From positions 11,035,638 through 11,099,637 of the forward strand of contig NC_134283.1 of assembly GCF_949628215.1 (NCBI RefSeq): a stretch of 64,000 nt of DNA, given 5' to 3'. The position numbers and the translations under genes are program-made. The stretch is from Phalacrocorax aristotelis. Taxonomy: Eukaryota; Chordata; Aves; Suliformes; Phalacrocoracidae. Position 1 is the first letter of the stretch. The number at the start of each line of letters is the position of its first letter. The notes beneath the pieces are model-generated. The model saw only the letters and a program-made list of their open reading frames with translations, had not been told where the DNA came from and made no database searches. Below, piece by piece: positions 13,911 through 26,420 of this stretch.

Positions 13911-14180
13911 GTACTGAGTCAGACTCAACTCTAAACCAGTTTCCGGCAGCTGTCAGGAGCAGATATCTAAAGATGAATGGACAATAAGAACATGATAAAC
14001 ACAAAACTCCCCCTCACTACAACCGCCAGGCTAAAAGTATTCCTTTTGTTCAGAGGCCCTTGGTGTGGTCTTTTTGCATATTTTTCTAATTGCTTTTTAA
14101 CCCATGTAGATTTTCAACAACCTGCAACACCTCCATTTACTGTGTTGTGAAGCAGAGAATATGATTTCCCTCATGTCTTC
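13911..14180 (-). mobile_element. Ancient CR1-like LINE 3' fragment (probable)
   Basis: The order of short matches follows an old amniote CR1-type 3' end read in reverse complement. It opens with gtactgagtcaga, then shows 'gcagctgtcaggagcagatatctaa', here split as gcagctgtcagg and agcagatatctaa. Next come 'ctaattgctttttaaccca' and a decayed 'caacacctccatttactgtg ttgtgaag' segment. It is much more diverged than the two CR1 copies at 25379 and 39115. The match is from memory; borders are approximate. Confidence 0.45.
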
Positions 14181-15170
14181 TTCATACAGATAATGATTTT
14201 GTAGCTTTCTTTAGTAATTACCTCTCAGCTGAGGAACCTAGAGTATTCAGTCACTCCTTGTATAAACACAATCCCTACTTGTCCTTCTCCGTATCTTTTA
14301 GAATACATCTTTTTAGAAGTTAGGATTAGAAAAACAGATTACTCACACTGCATGTCGCCATGGACTTCCACAGTGCACAGTGATGCTTTCTGCTTGCCTT
14401 GTTAATCCTGAGAATTCCTAGCATCTGTTTACGCTGTCAACTGAGCGTTGAATAACATTTTTGTGGACCTATTGTAACTCTCTTTTATTGAGGAACTAAG
14501 GATTTAATAGGCAGGAAATTGGGTAGAAAACAGCCTAAAGCTGCCCTTGGTAACTCACAGAGTCCATTTCTTCCATACACCTGCAGGACAATGTCTTCAA
14601 AAGTTGCCTGTTAGCAGGCATCTTCCACATAGCACTGCAGAAAAAAGCGCAGAAACTTGCAGAAGGAACGTGTAATTGTAAGGGAAAACTTTTCTGTAAT
14701 GAGATTACAGTGAGGGTGCCGGGAGCTTGGTAGATTGCAGCAGTGAGAAGGCATTACTTATGTCTCAACACATTACAGAGATATCAAAGGAAAGAAGATC
14801 TGGAGATGCGGGGTCTGAAAATCTGAATAAACTCATCATGTTGTAGATGTTTCCATGAGTATGAGAGGTGAACAAGGAAAAATCTCCTTGCACTGAAAAC
14901 CCAGAAGTAGAGCAGACCTGTGGCCCTCTGAGGAAATGACCAACATGCTTCCAGTCAGAGTCGCATAGATCCATCGCTGAGGGAAACATGTAAGGCAGAA
15001 ACACAATTTATAATGTTTGTGGCGATATAAAGTGAAACTTTAACTGTGCTGCCCTCTTCTGTGTGCTAGATAAGAAAAAGGGACAAGGATTTTTTTTAAT
15101 CTATCTTTTCTTACACAGACAACTTTAGTTTTGCAGCCAAATGTGCATTTATAATGCTTAGAATTGCTGC

Positions 15171-15184
15171 GCCTTATATAAGGC
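15171..15184. repeat. 14-bp perfect palindrome GCCTTATATAAGGC
   Basis: A self-complementary site with a TATATA core. It is not an exact SRF CArG box, since the AT core is 8 rather than 6 bases, and no gene starts nearby. Confidence 0.6.
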
Positions 15185-18100
15185 TCCTGGTGGGGCGTGG
15201 TGGTGACCAGAATTAAAACATAGCTGCCCTGTTGCAAGGTGACCTTGTTTCCCTTGTAGGGAAAACTCCGTTTCCCTTTCATGTCAACAAATGAAAGCTT
15301 GAAGCAGGGACAAAAGCTCATGGTCACAGGGGAGACGTATGAATTTGAATTAGAAAGGCTTTATACTTCTTTTTGCCAGTGCAGAATTTATGGTGTCTTT
15401 TCCTGTGATGAGTGATGTCATGGAATCATTCCTGTAAAGTGTGTAGGAATTCGGATGTTAGAGACGCTATCATCTGTTCCAGGAGAAACTCAGAATTTCT
15501 CCAGTTGGAATGTGCTGGGTTTGGCAAATTCCATATTTGCATCATAGCAGCATTAGACATCTCTGCTTCTTTTAAATGCCTCATTTCCTGCTTTGCCTCT
15601 GCTGCTATACAAGATATTCTGATGAAGACCTCAAAAATTCTTACTGTAGATTTATACTGGAATCAAATAAACTTTCTTATTTTTACTTTAAATTGTCAAA
15701 GTTCTTTCTGATTTTATTCTTAAGAAAGATTGTAATAATTTTAATACTCATAATATGCTTCATTATGTACCACTTCCTCTCCAAAAAATATAAAATGATC
15801 AGGATCTAGGCTCACGATAAAAAACAGAGAGCAAGCACAAACACAGACTGAGGTAATAGAATGGTATGAAGAGTGTACCTTATATAAAGAGGTTTAGAGA
15901 CAGTAGACTTGAAAAATATTATCTTATGAAAGCAAATGCAGATCTTAATTTCAAAGCCAGCCCTCACTAGAAAAAGCTGAGTCAAAACTCCAGTGCTAAA
16001 AGTCTCTTAGTCCTAAAGATAAACCTGCAAAATCCTGACGCATATCAAGGACATTCTACACCAAAACCAGTTACAGTGAAGCAGGTAAGAAATAACTTTA
16101 TTTCCATGTTCATCTTATTCCTCCCACAAGCAGCTTCCCCACATCTAGTGAATACCAGCGTACAGAAATCTTCAGTGAGGCAATGGCATGCTGAGCTGCT
16201 GATCACGCTGGGGACGTGCCAGGGAATTATTGCTCAGCTCTCAATCTCTGCAAGTCTCATGTCTGAGGGCACAGTTTCCTGTCAGAGGTTTCTTTGACAG
16301 GCACGTTACAATGTAAGTCTTTGGGCCCTAGGCATTTTAAGTGGACTTTCTTAATTTTCCAAATCATCAGAACTACTTATATTCAAAGATGGACTCAGTG
16401 ATCATCCCATTCTCTGGTGGTAATAAAATTCGGCAAATGGATTGCATTTCATGGAGATTTTCCCTGTTTGCAGTTTTAGAAATGAGATCAGAATCAGTCC
16501 TTGACAGTCTTTTCCCTTCTCTACACTTAGTCACAGCAGTAATTAACATGAACTAGTCAAACGCTTCCTTGGCATCAGACTCTCACGTCAAAAGCATCGA
16601 GTCTGTGATTTCACTGCCTGCTCATGCACCCAGGGCTGTGGGGGGAAATGGTCTTTATTCAACAATTAATGTAAAAAAGAATATGACGAGTACAGTAAAT
16701 TTCTTTTCTGCAAAGGCTCTTTCTCTTCTCACTCACCCCTTTCTTTCATAATCTCTACCAAAGAAAGGGTTATATATTTGCATTACTCCTCTGCTCAAGC
16801 ACATCAGCACCACCAGAGTAATTCAGATGAATCTACAGCCTTCTAAGGTAACAGCAGCATGTAGCTAGGCAACAAAAAAGAATATAGTATTTTTCAGGAA
16901 GGAGGACTTTTCTAGATGATCTCATACAGATGCAGTGATTTTTTTGCCTTATAAGAAGAAAACGGTTCATTGGAGAAACAAGTCTGTCATCCTGTCACCA
17001 TCAAGTCATATCGATATATAGGCTTGACTAGCTGTGAAAGAAAATAACAATGCATTGATGCTGTTCCTATTTATTTCTCTATATCCCTTACATATTTGTA
17101 AGTTTTTTTACGACTAAAACCCACAAACTATTTTATGGCAGATTTCATTAACCATCATCCTAATTAAAATCGAATGCTTCAATAATTACCAAGTCAGCTG
17201 AAATAAATTGTATCTCAGTTCAGCTGAAAGTGTGTCATCTTTAAAAAAAGAGATTTTATGAGTGGAAGAGGCATCCTGTTGTCTGTACAGTCCCTCACTA
17301 TGTGTAGGGACCAAGCTGTTGTGAATGGTGAACACTGATTTTATGCATGTGAAGGGATTCAGTTAAGTGCAAGCCGAAAAACTGATGTGATCTTGCAGGT
17401 ACAGCATAGGCATCAATGCCTTGGTGCCCCGGATAAGGGTGAAGAACCTGGCAAACAGAGGGTGACAGAGATGCCATGCCAGGTTCTGGGCTTTGGAGGA
17501 CTCTTTCCAGCCCAAGAGTCAGCAGGAGCTCTGAGATGCTGGGTGAAGACATCTTCCTTTGTTTCTCATCCAGGTTTGTGCTGGCCAGGTCTCAGGACAG
17601 CCGCTGACCCGTGTGAAATTGGAGCACCATCTGCCGGGGTGCCGTTATCAGCCCCTGACCCACATTGGGCTTCACAGTCTCAGCTCATGATTTCAGCTAT
17701 CCCGTTTCCCATTCCTCCTATATCCCCTTTTTACATCTCGCTAGTTTGACAATCGTTCTGTACATGCAAAAATGTATTTAACTTGCACAGCTTTCAAATT
17801 TTGTTTCCCAGTCTGGGTGCCGGAGGGCAGCCTGTGTGGCTGGGGCAGACTGTGCGTGGCACTGGCAGGAGACCTGCAGGCGCCAGGGAAAAAATCTGTC
17901 CTGGAGCAGGGCAGTCCCTCTCAAACTGTCCGTGTTCGTGAGAGCACATGCTCTGTGCATTGCCATTTCCGCGGCGAGTATTTTTTCTGGTACAGACCTG
18001 AATGCAGTTAATCAGAGACATTACATCACAGTCTTGGCAGCTTTCATGTATGTATTTCCTCTCTTTGGCACGTTATTTTATTTGTGTATTCCAGAGTCTG

Positions 18101-21100
18101 TTCTGTGGGATGGCTTCCATTCTTCCCAGCTGGACCAAGGCACGATTCATACCACGTTGTCTCTTTCATCTTGTCATTCTTCATGGCGAAGGAGGAATTG
18201 CCCAGATAGGCGTGCAAGCCAAAGAAAGACACAATTTATTTGTAGTCAGTGAAAGACTTGAGCAACTTTTAAGAGGATGAAGACTGGATCTCAGTAAAAT
18301 GTCAGGAAGGTACACCATCTTCATAACATTCATAGCAAAGTTCCTGCAGTGTTAAGGATTAGCAGAATATTGCAAGTCTTAAACTAGTGTGATACGTTAA
18401 CTGATGTGTATACAAGTTGCATCTAAGCTGTAGTGATTTATTTGGACATAAAATGCAGAAAATTATAAATTGTATGACTTGGTACCTGCATAAGTACATC
18501 TGTGGAGTTAAGTGCTTAGACTACGGATGAACTGAAATGTGTACATGCAAATGGCAAATGGCATATGCATTTAAAGTAAGGCAGTTATGATTGAGGTTAA
18601 AGCTGATACAATGTTTACTTTTTGTTTGAAAAAAAAATTAACACTCAACTGTTTTACTAGGAATGGCCCAATAGTATTCTTACCAACAAAAATAAATGTG
18701 GCAAGACTTCACTTCTATGGTAAAAATATAATCCAGAGTATAACTGCAATTAAAGCTCTGAGTTTGCAGGATCAGACACAGAATGGTGAGCTTGAAGGGG
18801 AAGAAATTGTTTAAATAACAGCTCCTGTTTCAAGCTCCTAGTCAGTTTTGTCATTAGTAAGAATCATTATTAACAAAGTAGAAATTGACAGGTTCTTTAC
18901 ATTATTGACTTACATTTCAAAAAGCAATGCATTGTTGTGAAAATAAGAACCAATTTGAAGAGAAACAATTTATGTGACTCTTTCCTAATCATTATTTTCT
19001 GTCTACCTCAAAAGTAATTGTATTTTTTAAAAAGTTGGCTGCAGTGTTAATTAAACTATTTTCTGATTTTCAGTAATAAAATCTAGTTTTGTTCTATTAA
19101 AACTGTTAGGAAAAAGTTTGGAATCTGTTGGCATTTATTGTTTTTCTCTGCAAGCATTTCAGACTACATGGATGATTTATTTGTCACTCTGCAGGGGAAA
19201 TAGAAAGTATTGCTGCTTAGATACCTTCATAATCCTTAGACAGAACATGTGCCAGCTCCTCCATTAGCAAAAGCGTAGAGAAATCAAGCTGTCAGGTAAA
19301 CTGGGGTTAAGCAAGCTTGTGACAATCTACTGAGGTTATTTTGGTCAAAGCCATGTGTGAAATATCTGGTGGGAACCCAGATGAAACTAATTTGGGTAGA
19401 TTGGGAAAAAAAAGTGCTTTGATAAACCATCATCTCAAAGTTACATCAAAATAATGGGACGATCACGTCCTGCAGAGTTTGGCAGTGATGACTTGCCAGT
19501 TGCTTGGGTCTTCCTGCTTGGCTCAGCACGGACACAGCTGCTGCCTACACGCTTTGGCCACTGCACTTAGTCTGGCAAGGTGTTTATCTCCTTTTGTCAA
19601 CTTAAAGCATTAGTTTTTACATAGATACTTGTCCTCCTGATCCTCCTGTCTCCTTCTGCTGTTTGTGACTTACCTGCAGTGGTACAGCAAAGGCTTTCTT
19701 GTTACCTGCAGCAGCACAAGGGCAGTAATGGGATGGGCTGTGTAACAGCCCAGCAGGAGAGGGCAGAGGGGGGCCAGGCTGTGGCCATGCCTTAGCTACA
19801 GGCCCTACATGGGAATCTCCCCTTCAGGCAGCCAGCTTGTAGGGAACAAGGAAACCAGAAGGGTGGGAGATGTCTAGCATACAGTAATGGGACCTCCGTT
19901 ATTTCCCCTGCAATTTGGAGGACAAAGCCTCCAGCGCTGTAGAAGCTACCTGTTCTCTGTGTTGCCACAGATGGAGGCTGAAGGTATCCCCAGGTAGTGA
20001 GACAGCACAGTGAGATGTTGTATGCCCCTGCCATTTTCTTCTCTTTTTCTTCCTGTGCCTTCCCAAAGCTCCCAGGCAGCAGCTGCTCCCCATCCCATGT
20101 TATATTTGTTCCACAGACTTGCTGAAACTTAACTTCTGCCCTGTTCTCTCCCTCCAGCCCTGCGCAGGGAGCTGAGCTAATGGCAGGAACAGACTTCTAA
20201 CTTCTGTACTAAAGAGGACAGCCCTGGCATCTGAAGCTTGCGTGTGCTGCAACAAGATGCTGAAAAGCAACCGAACTGATGAGATGACTGGCAAGTTACC
20301 CTGCAACCCTGATAAGCGTGTGGAACGAAGCTGGGAGACCAGGGTTTCCAACCGTCCAACCAACCAGGACATTTTAATCGCTGCAGACAGCGCTGCTCCT
20401 TAGATCCACAAAGGCAAGGTAAGGAATGGAGATCACCTGCCACCAGATGCAAAAATCTCTTTACACGTAGGACATGAAAGAAGAAATATATGAATTTTTA
20501 ATGATATGTACAAAGGTTACCAAATGTCTAGCATGTATTCTGCAACTACTAAAGTGTGTTGAACAAAATCACGCCTCTCTCCTATTTGTACATTTTGTAA
20601 AAATGTGGTGTATTTTTAGCATTTTGTGGAATGAAAAAAGTTTTATGTGCTATTAAATGTTGCTGGCAAATGGTTGTGAGACATACCAGCAGACCTAAAC
20701 ACATAGGTAATTTTATTCTCTTTGCTGATACGTACCTTTCCATAGTAACATTTGAAAGATTTTGCTAAACTTTTCTTTTCTTTAGGGAAAAAAGGACTGT
20801 GCCACTTGTTCAGTCTCTATTTACACCAAACAGCGTGTTTCATAAACGAAGGGGAAGTGGCATAGTTGTCTGCTTGACAGGCTAATGGGAAATATTTTTA
20901 GCAGCTATAAAAAAAAAAACATGTAAAACATGTAGTTTATAAATCAAAGCTCCAGAGGGAGATCTTTATCAAAGTGCTTTACTGACATAAACACAATCTT
21001 AAGCATGGCAAGAAGACCGAAATAACTTTTTTTAACTAACAGTTCCCAGTGTGTGATACACATCGCTCCACCCAAGCAGCACAAGAAATATTGCTGGTGA

Positions 21101-23856
21101 AGTGCGGAGTTCTTCGATGGACAGTTCAGTTGCGTCTTTGGATACAAAGCTGCTGAGCTGCTTCCCTAGCATTCACGAAACTGGGGGATGGAGTCTTCAA
21201 AAGTCTTAGATTGCTAGTACTAGGCAGCAAACAGCATGGGAGCAGCTGGGAAGAAGCCTGCTGCCTCCCAAGGAGCAGCATTGTGCAGACAGGCCCAAGT
21301 ACGTGCACTGTGGTGGAACCCGAGATGTGCAAACTGTGCTGGTCTGCGGGCTCACACACATGGCAGGTTATGCTAGTGCACAACCTACAGCCAGCTGTCC
21401 AAGGGAGCTGCTCTTGCAGCGCCTGCAGACTGAGAGTAGCAAATGCCATTCAGCCACCCCTGGAAGACTCTGCCCAGAGCCTAGGAATGTGAAACAGATG
21501 TCTGCTTCTGGCATTTTTCCTGGACTTGAATGAGGCGGTTTGTATTCAACACAGCTGCTCTAAAGGGTCATAGTTTCTGATGGAATGTGTCCTGTTACAA
21601 AGCATTCCAGAGGCTAAATTTAGGGGTAGCCTTTTGGAAAAATAAAAGTCTGAAAATAAGTATTTGTAACAAATCAATGTTTTCTTCTCCCACTTATCTC
21701 CACACAGCAGGAGCCAGCTAACAATCATTAAAACCAGGGAATAGAAGATTTTTGCTAGAAGTGGCAGTACTTTATCATTCAGCAAGTATCCAAGCTGAGG
21801 GAGCCTGTACAGGAGGACCTGTGATCTTCAGCAAAGTTAACTGTGGTTTGTGCTTACTGTTGTTTTTATCGTATTATTGTATAAATACAATATCCACATC
21901 ACTGAAAGAAACATGCCAGATCTAAAGTAATAGAATTCTCCATCTCCAAGTAGCAGAAGTCAGACCTTCTCTTTGCTCTCCCTTTACTGAAAAGTCTCCC
22001 CTCAGCTATATACTTTAAATTTAAACAATCTAACCACATACTGTTGCTTCCCTGAAAAGGTAAATGGTGCGAAGTCCATCCCCAGGGTTACTGTGTACAA
22101 TGTGCTTCGTGAGGCAAGTGCCAATATCCCAATAAAATATTTAACGCTATTATTATTATGTAGTGGTGAAAGCCAAGCAGAGAGATTCAACAAAGCATAA
22201 TTTACTGATTCCTTCTCCATTTGGAATACAGGTTGAAGCAATCTGTTGGCAGCTTTGTCACCCTTCTGTTTTTCCCCCGGCACATATTTGCATTCCTTTC
22301 TTCCCCCAAATCTAGGCGGGCAGAATTCATTTTCTGTAAAAATAAAAAACAGAAAACAAAATCAAACCAACCAAGCGTGTTGCCTACGAGCTGCCTGCAT
22401 GCATTGCCATGACTGAAGTTTCATTTGTGGTGCAAACGTTGGCAATGTCAGAACTAATCAGTTCAGTGATTCAGCAAGAGAGGCAGAAAAGAAAGACAGT
22501 ATTAACAGCTGGGTCATTCTGCTCCTTTCCCAATATTAATACTACATACATATTGTCTTTATTTACAGTTTCATTCATACATCCAAGCAAGTGCTGATCA
22601 TTCAAAGGATGCTAAGCCAAAAAATCAGATTAAGGCTGCTGCAGAATTGGCTTTCTGTAGAAGCCCTGTGGAAACTGGGTGCCTCATCTATGAAACAGGA
22701 TTTGGATTTGTTTCTGTACTGTGTTGCTATGTGACTTTAGATGTCACACTTGGATCACCACTGCCTCAGCTTCCTCAGCTGCTCAACACAGACTAGACTG
22801 GAATGGACTACTAGGTTGTGGTCTACATGGTGTTCATAAGCTTCACCATTTTTAAAATAGCATCTGAGACCCTCCAAGACAAAATACTACTGAAATATAA
22901 GGCATTACCAAACGGTTGAGCACAATCTACTTTTAAAAAAGTGTATTAGTTACTCTCTGGATAACTGATGACAATGAAGGTAACACTGCATGTGTGCAAG
23001 CACCAAAATACCTGACAGGATTTCTTTAACAGGTTGTTATTTTTCCATGTGGTCCACAATTAGAAACATCTTTTATAAAAGTTCAAACTAATTCTGGAAT
23101 TCTATCTTAATGAATTTTTCTATTGTCAATTTCTGCCAAAGACAATAGCTTAGTAAATGCCACATTTCCTGACCAGAAGCATAGGCTAAGTATTGTTATT
23201 AACACTCAATACTTTTAAAGTAAAACTTGTCATTTAGCTGCCAAACCTTGCCAGGAAAGCCTTTCAGAAGAAAGCAGCTGGACTGTTCGTACTGAGAACT
23301 ATGAATGACTCCCTCCTATACTGCGGCAGGTGCATGGGACCTCAAAGATACTGTATTTCCTACCACAAGTAATAAGCAATTGAAAGTAAATCATGTTTTA
23401 TATAGATCTAAAGAGTCCTCCATATTTGGCTAATCCAAGTTAATGTAATAAAAACCAGGCAGATTATTTTTAAGTGTTTACACTTATTGCTAAAATGTGT
23501 TACAATTTTGCACACATGAACTTATATAGTTTTAGTGTCTGAAGCTGAAGTTATATTAGCAGTCCAGAACAGTCATATGAATGTAAAGATTTTAACTCCC
23601 AATTAGCTTGGCATACTTGTAAAGTCCAGTGTGCAAAACCCACTTCTAAAATGCAATTTATCACTAATTTTGGGTAGTGAGAAACCACTTAATAATAGCT
23701 TGAAACAAATCTTTTTGAAGAAAAATCCTACCTATGCAGTGACTAATAAAATTTTAAAGTAAATTTTTGTTGTATTTTTGCAGCTGCCTATAAGCTAATT
23801 TCCCACATGCTACTTTTTGGAGTAACGAAACATTTCTTTAAGAAAATCCAAGTGAT

Positions 23857-23960
23857 TTTATTTTGCTCACAGATATATGTATAGACTAACACTAGCGTCA
23901 GCACTTATATACAAAGTTAGTTTAACATAGCAGAATACCAATGATTTCCTCATCAGGCAA
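23857..23960 (-). other. CIAO2B: CIAO2B 3' untranslated region with poly(A) signal
   Basis: AATAAA on the minus strand (reverse complement at 23857-23862) lies about 100 nt after the CIAO2B stop codon, giving a compact 3' UTR. Confidence 0.65.
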
Positions 23961-26158
23961 TTATGATCGAGCAGACAGACACTGATTCACCACTTCCAGT
24001 AAGTGAGAGTTTTCCAAAGCAGCTGCTACACGTTCTTTATCAGCGAGCTGTTTATTAACTGTGCAGGAAAAAACACCACAAGAAACCAGTCAAAACATTG
24101 GTATACATTGTCTTTTTTAAAAGCATTTTACACTGAGACACATAATCACACTGTTGCTATAGTACTCAGGTAGACTAGTAATTCTGCAGATGCCAAGGAC
24201 ACCGCAGAGTTGCAGTCTAAAGTCAAAACTACCACATTACCACAAATTAAACCAGCAAGCTATTTATGATTCAGCAGCAGGGGGCTACATGTGTGTGACA
24301 TGAGCAGAAGTTTCCCCCCAGCCTCTCCCATTTTCTGAGTCCTCCATAACCCAGGCAAATCAGTGACTAGTTGAGGACACAAGCTGCCTGAGGAGATGTT
24401 TAAAGGATGGTACAGGGCATATTTAAGTGGCGTTATTACACATGCCTGTTCTGTAACATCCTCCAGAAGCTGATGCATGTAAAGTCCCAGATACTAAACA
24501 GCTGCTCTCCTCTCTAATTTTCAAGATTAAAAGAAATTAAAGACGACCACACAACAGAGCACTGAAACCCTTACCTGCATGCTCAGAAGCATGTGTTCCT
24601 GGTGTAATATGAACATCCAGCTTAAAAAGCATCACAAAAGAAAAAGGGGACAAGTCAACGAAACATTGGAAGCTCGAGTTCAAACTATTTCATAATAAAA
24701 ATAAGACAATAACAAAAAGAGGGGGGGTAAAGGGCATTCTTGCCAATACCAGCTACTGTATACAGCACAATAAAATAAAGTCTAAAATCACAGAATACTC
24801 TGCATTCCCGTCTGCTTAAGCCTCCTTCAGACACGGGGTGAGGCACCCCACTCTCCTCCTATGCCGCAGAGCACTATAGGTAACTTCCCTCAGTAACCCC
24901 ATGCGCTCAATGTCGTGACTGTCACAGAACCATAATTCTGCACCAATATTTTAGTCCACTGCCCTGTCAGGTCCCTGGAGTGCTTCCCTCACCCATAACA
25001 CGAAAAAAAGCTCAAGTTATTTTTCACTGTAAGTTGGTTAGCTCTTTTTTCATTGCTTTTTTTTCCTCCCTTTTCAAACACAACCCCCCAGTTTTGCTTT
25101 CCCAATCGATTTGATTACTCACCTTAAATCTCTCTGGCAGAGATCTGATCAATTTCACTTTTATGGAGAGGCCGATTAACGTCGCCATGCTGCAGTGAGG
25201 AATGGTGGGAGTGAACTCCACTGCCACCGTGCTTTCTGCATCATTCACCTGTGGGAAACCAAACACTGTCCTGCACAAACCCCACTGGCGTTACCCCAAG
25301 CAAGCTGGAGGCATTTTGTATGAGATGCCACTCAAAGCTGTACTTTGCCGCTTATCTTTTTTTCCACTGGCATTTTAAAATCATAGAATCATTAAGGTTG
25401 GAAAAGACCTCTAGGATCATCAAGTCCAACCGCCAAACCAACACTACCATGTCTCCTAAACCATGCCCTGAAGGGCCACATCTACGTGTCTTTTAAATAC
25501 CCCCAGGGACGGTGGCTCCACCACCTCTCTGGGCAGCCCGTTCCAACGCCCGACCACTTTCGGTGAAGAAATTTTTCCTAACGTCCAATCTAAACCTCCT
25601 CTGACACAGCCTGAAGCCGTTACGCAGCTTGAAGCCGTTAAACTACTTAACTACTGAAAATACTATGTTTAGCTGCAGCAGACTGCTATAACAAGCCTCT
25701 TTTAACGTTAGAGACAAAGAGCTGAGCCAGCCGGGCGGCGGAGGCAGGCGGCGGAGGCAGCGCGGCCCGGCCCGGCCCGGCCCGGCCCGCAGCGCGGCAC
25801 CCACTTACCGCCGCCGGCCCGGCGGGGACCTCACCTTCACGCGCACCTGCTCGACGACATTCAGCTCCTCCAGGGTGAGAGGGTGCTCGGGGTCGTTAAT
25901 GGAGCGAATGAGATGTGCCGGGTCAAGGAAAGCGGAGCCGCCCCGCACGCCCGCCGCGCCGCGCCGCGCCGCCCCGCCTGGCCCGCCCCGGCCCGCCCCG
26001 GCTCCCCGCAGGATATCGAAGATCTCCCGGTCGTCGATGGAGTCGGGCAGCTCGTCGTCCTCCTCCCGCGCCGTCACCGGCCGCTCCCCCGAGCGGCGGT
26101 AGATGAGCGGGTTCGCGTTCTCCAGCGCCGCCCCGCCGCCCGGGCCCGGGCCCACCAT
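23961..26158 (-). CDS. CIAO2B: CIAO2B (FAM96B/MIP18), cytosolic Fe-S targeting factor, 5 exons, 163 aa
   Basis: Coding exons in transcript order are 26158-26017, 25914-25835, 25248-25123, 24620-24575 and 24058-23961. Their lengths give exactly 163 aa, the human length from memory. The N-terminus is MVGPGPGG followed by LENANPLIY and RSGERPV. The MIP18/DUF59 core includes the conserved [15 protein letters not shown], with Cys93 at the reactive cysteine position. The C-terminus ends in NQCLSARS. With CIAO1 and MMS19 the protein forms the CIA targeting complex that hands 4Fe-4S clusters to cytosolic and nuclear proteins such as DNA polymerases and helicases. The start is the ATG at 26158; an upstream in-frame GTG is not used in relatives. 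Intron 1 is AT-AC (separate entry), intron 2 holds a CR1 fragment, and the other introns are GT-AG. A GTAAGT at about 25808 looks like a strong donor but gives the wrong phase, so the GTGAGG at 25834 was chosen. Confidence 0.96.
25379..25625 (-). mobile_element. CR1 LINE 3' fragment in CIAO2B intron 2
   Basis: The plus strand starts with atcatagaatcatt, the reverse complement of the CR1 tail, then reads ggttggaaaagacctctagg and later ctctgggcagcccgttccaa and gaagaaatttttcctaacgt. This is the end of CR1 ORF2 plus the 3' UTR, 5'-truncated, opposite to the plus strand and in the same direction as CIAO2B. A short duplicated motif (tgaagccgtta) sits at the truncated end. Confidence 0.9.
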
Positions 26159-26420
26159 GGCCACGCTCGCAGCCTCCCCGCCTCCGGGCGCTGCCGGCAG
26201 GGCGGAAGGAGCCCGGACGCCGTTCGCTGCCGCACCGGGCGCGGGGGCGGGCGCGGGCCCGCGGCGGGATGGGGCGGGGCGAGCGGCTCTTCCCCGCGGC
26301 GGGAGCGCTCCCTTGTGGCGCCGAGCGGCAGTGGCGTGTCTGCGGGGGTCGGCCCTGGCGGGCGGCTCCAGAGGGGCTCCCAGGGCAGCTGGGAGGCGGG
26401 AAGCGCTCGGCCACTCGGGT
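25740..26420. promoter_or_regulatory. CIAO2B: CpG island at the 5' end of CIAO2B
   Basis: Very GC- and CpG-rich sequence covers exons 1-2, the AT-AC intron and the upstream flank. A (GGCCC)5 run lies at 25764-25788 inside intron 2. No TATA box is visible, which fits a housekeeping promoter. The island might also fire rightward, but no plus-strand gene starts within it. Borders are by eye. Confidence 0.7.
25915..26016 (-). other. CIAO2B: AT-AC (U12-type) intron 1 of CIAO2B, 102 nt
   Basis: On the minus strand the intron starts ATATCCTG (consensus ATATCCTT) and ends TTTCCTTGACCCGGCAC. This contains the U12 branch motif TTCCTTGAC, with its A about 8-9 nt before the AC end. Removing 26016-25915 joins TTC-G to AT-CTC and gives REIFDLIRSIND, identical to the mammalian protein. 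No GT-AG pair restores that sequence. Without splicing the frame stays open through a glycine/arginine-rich stretch, so a naive predictor would keep the intron as coding. Confidence 0.88.

Larger units (their letters stand above)
8720..23856. other. About 15 kb with no recognisable gene between RRAD and CIAO2B
   Basis: The AT-rich sequence holds only short unsupported open frames. The longest, near 17387-17749, 17836-18252 and 21126-21449, look like no family I know and lack coherent splice context. I recognised a T18 run (9413-9430), an A-rich tract near 12187-12235, an old CR1-like remnant (13911-14180) and a 14-bp palindrome (15171-15184). Distant enhancers of RRAD or CIAO2B could be present but leave no signal I can read. 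Confidence 0.5.

Noticed and set aside
15171-15184. CCTTATATAAGG as an SRF CArG box
   Set aside because: The AT core is eight bases rather than six, and there is no nearby promoter.
17298-18280. A cluster of overlapping frames on both strands, up to 138 codons
   Set aside because: No family is recognisable, no exon chain can be built, and both strands look equally open; this fits moderately GC-rich non-coding DNA.
25805-26164. A single 119-codon CIAO2B exon reading through to 25805
   Set aside because: The read-through inserts a Gly/Arg-rich segment not found in relatives and loses the DUF59 core. The AT-AC splice plus the GTGAGG donor give the exact family length.
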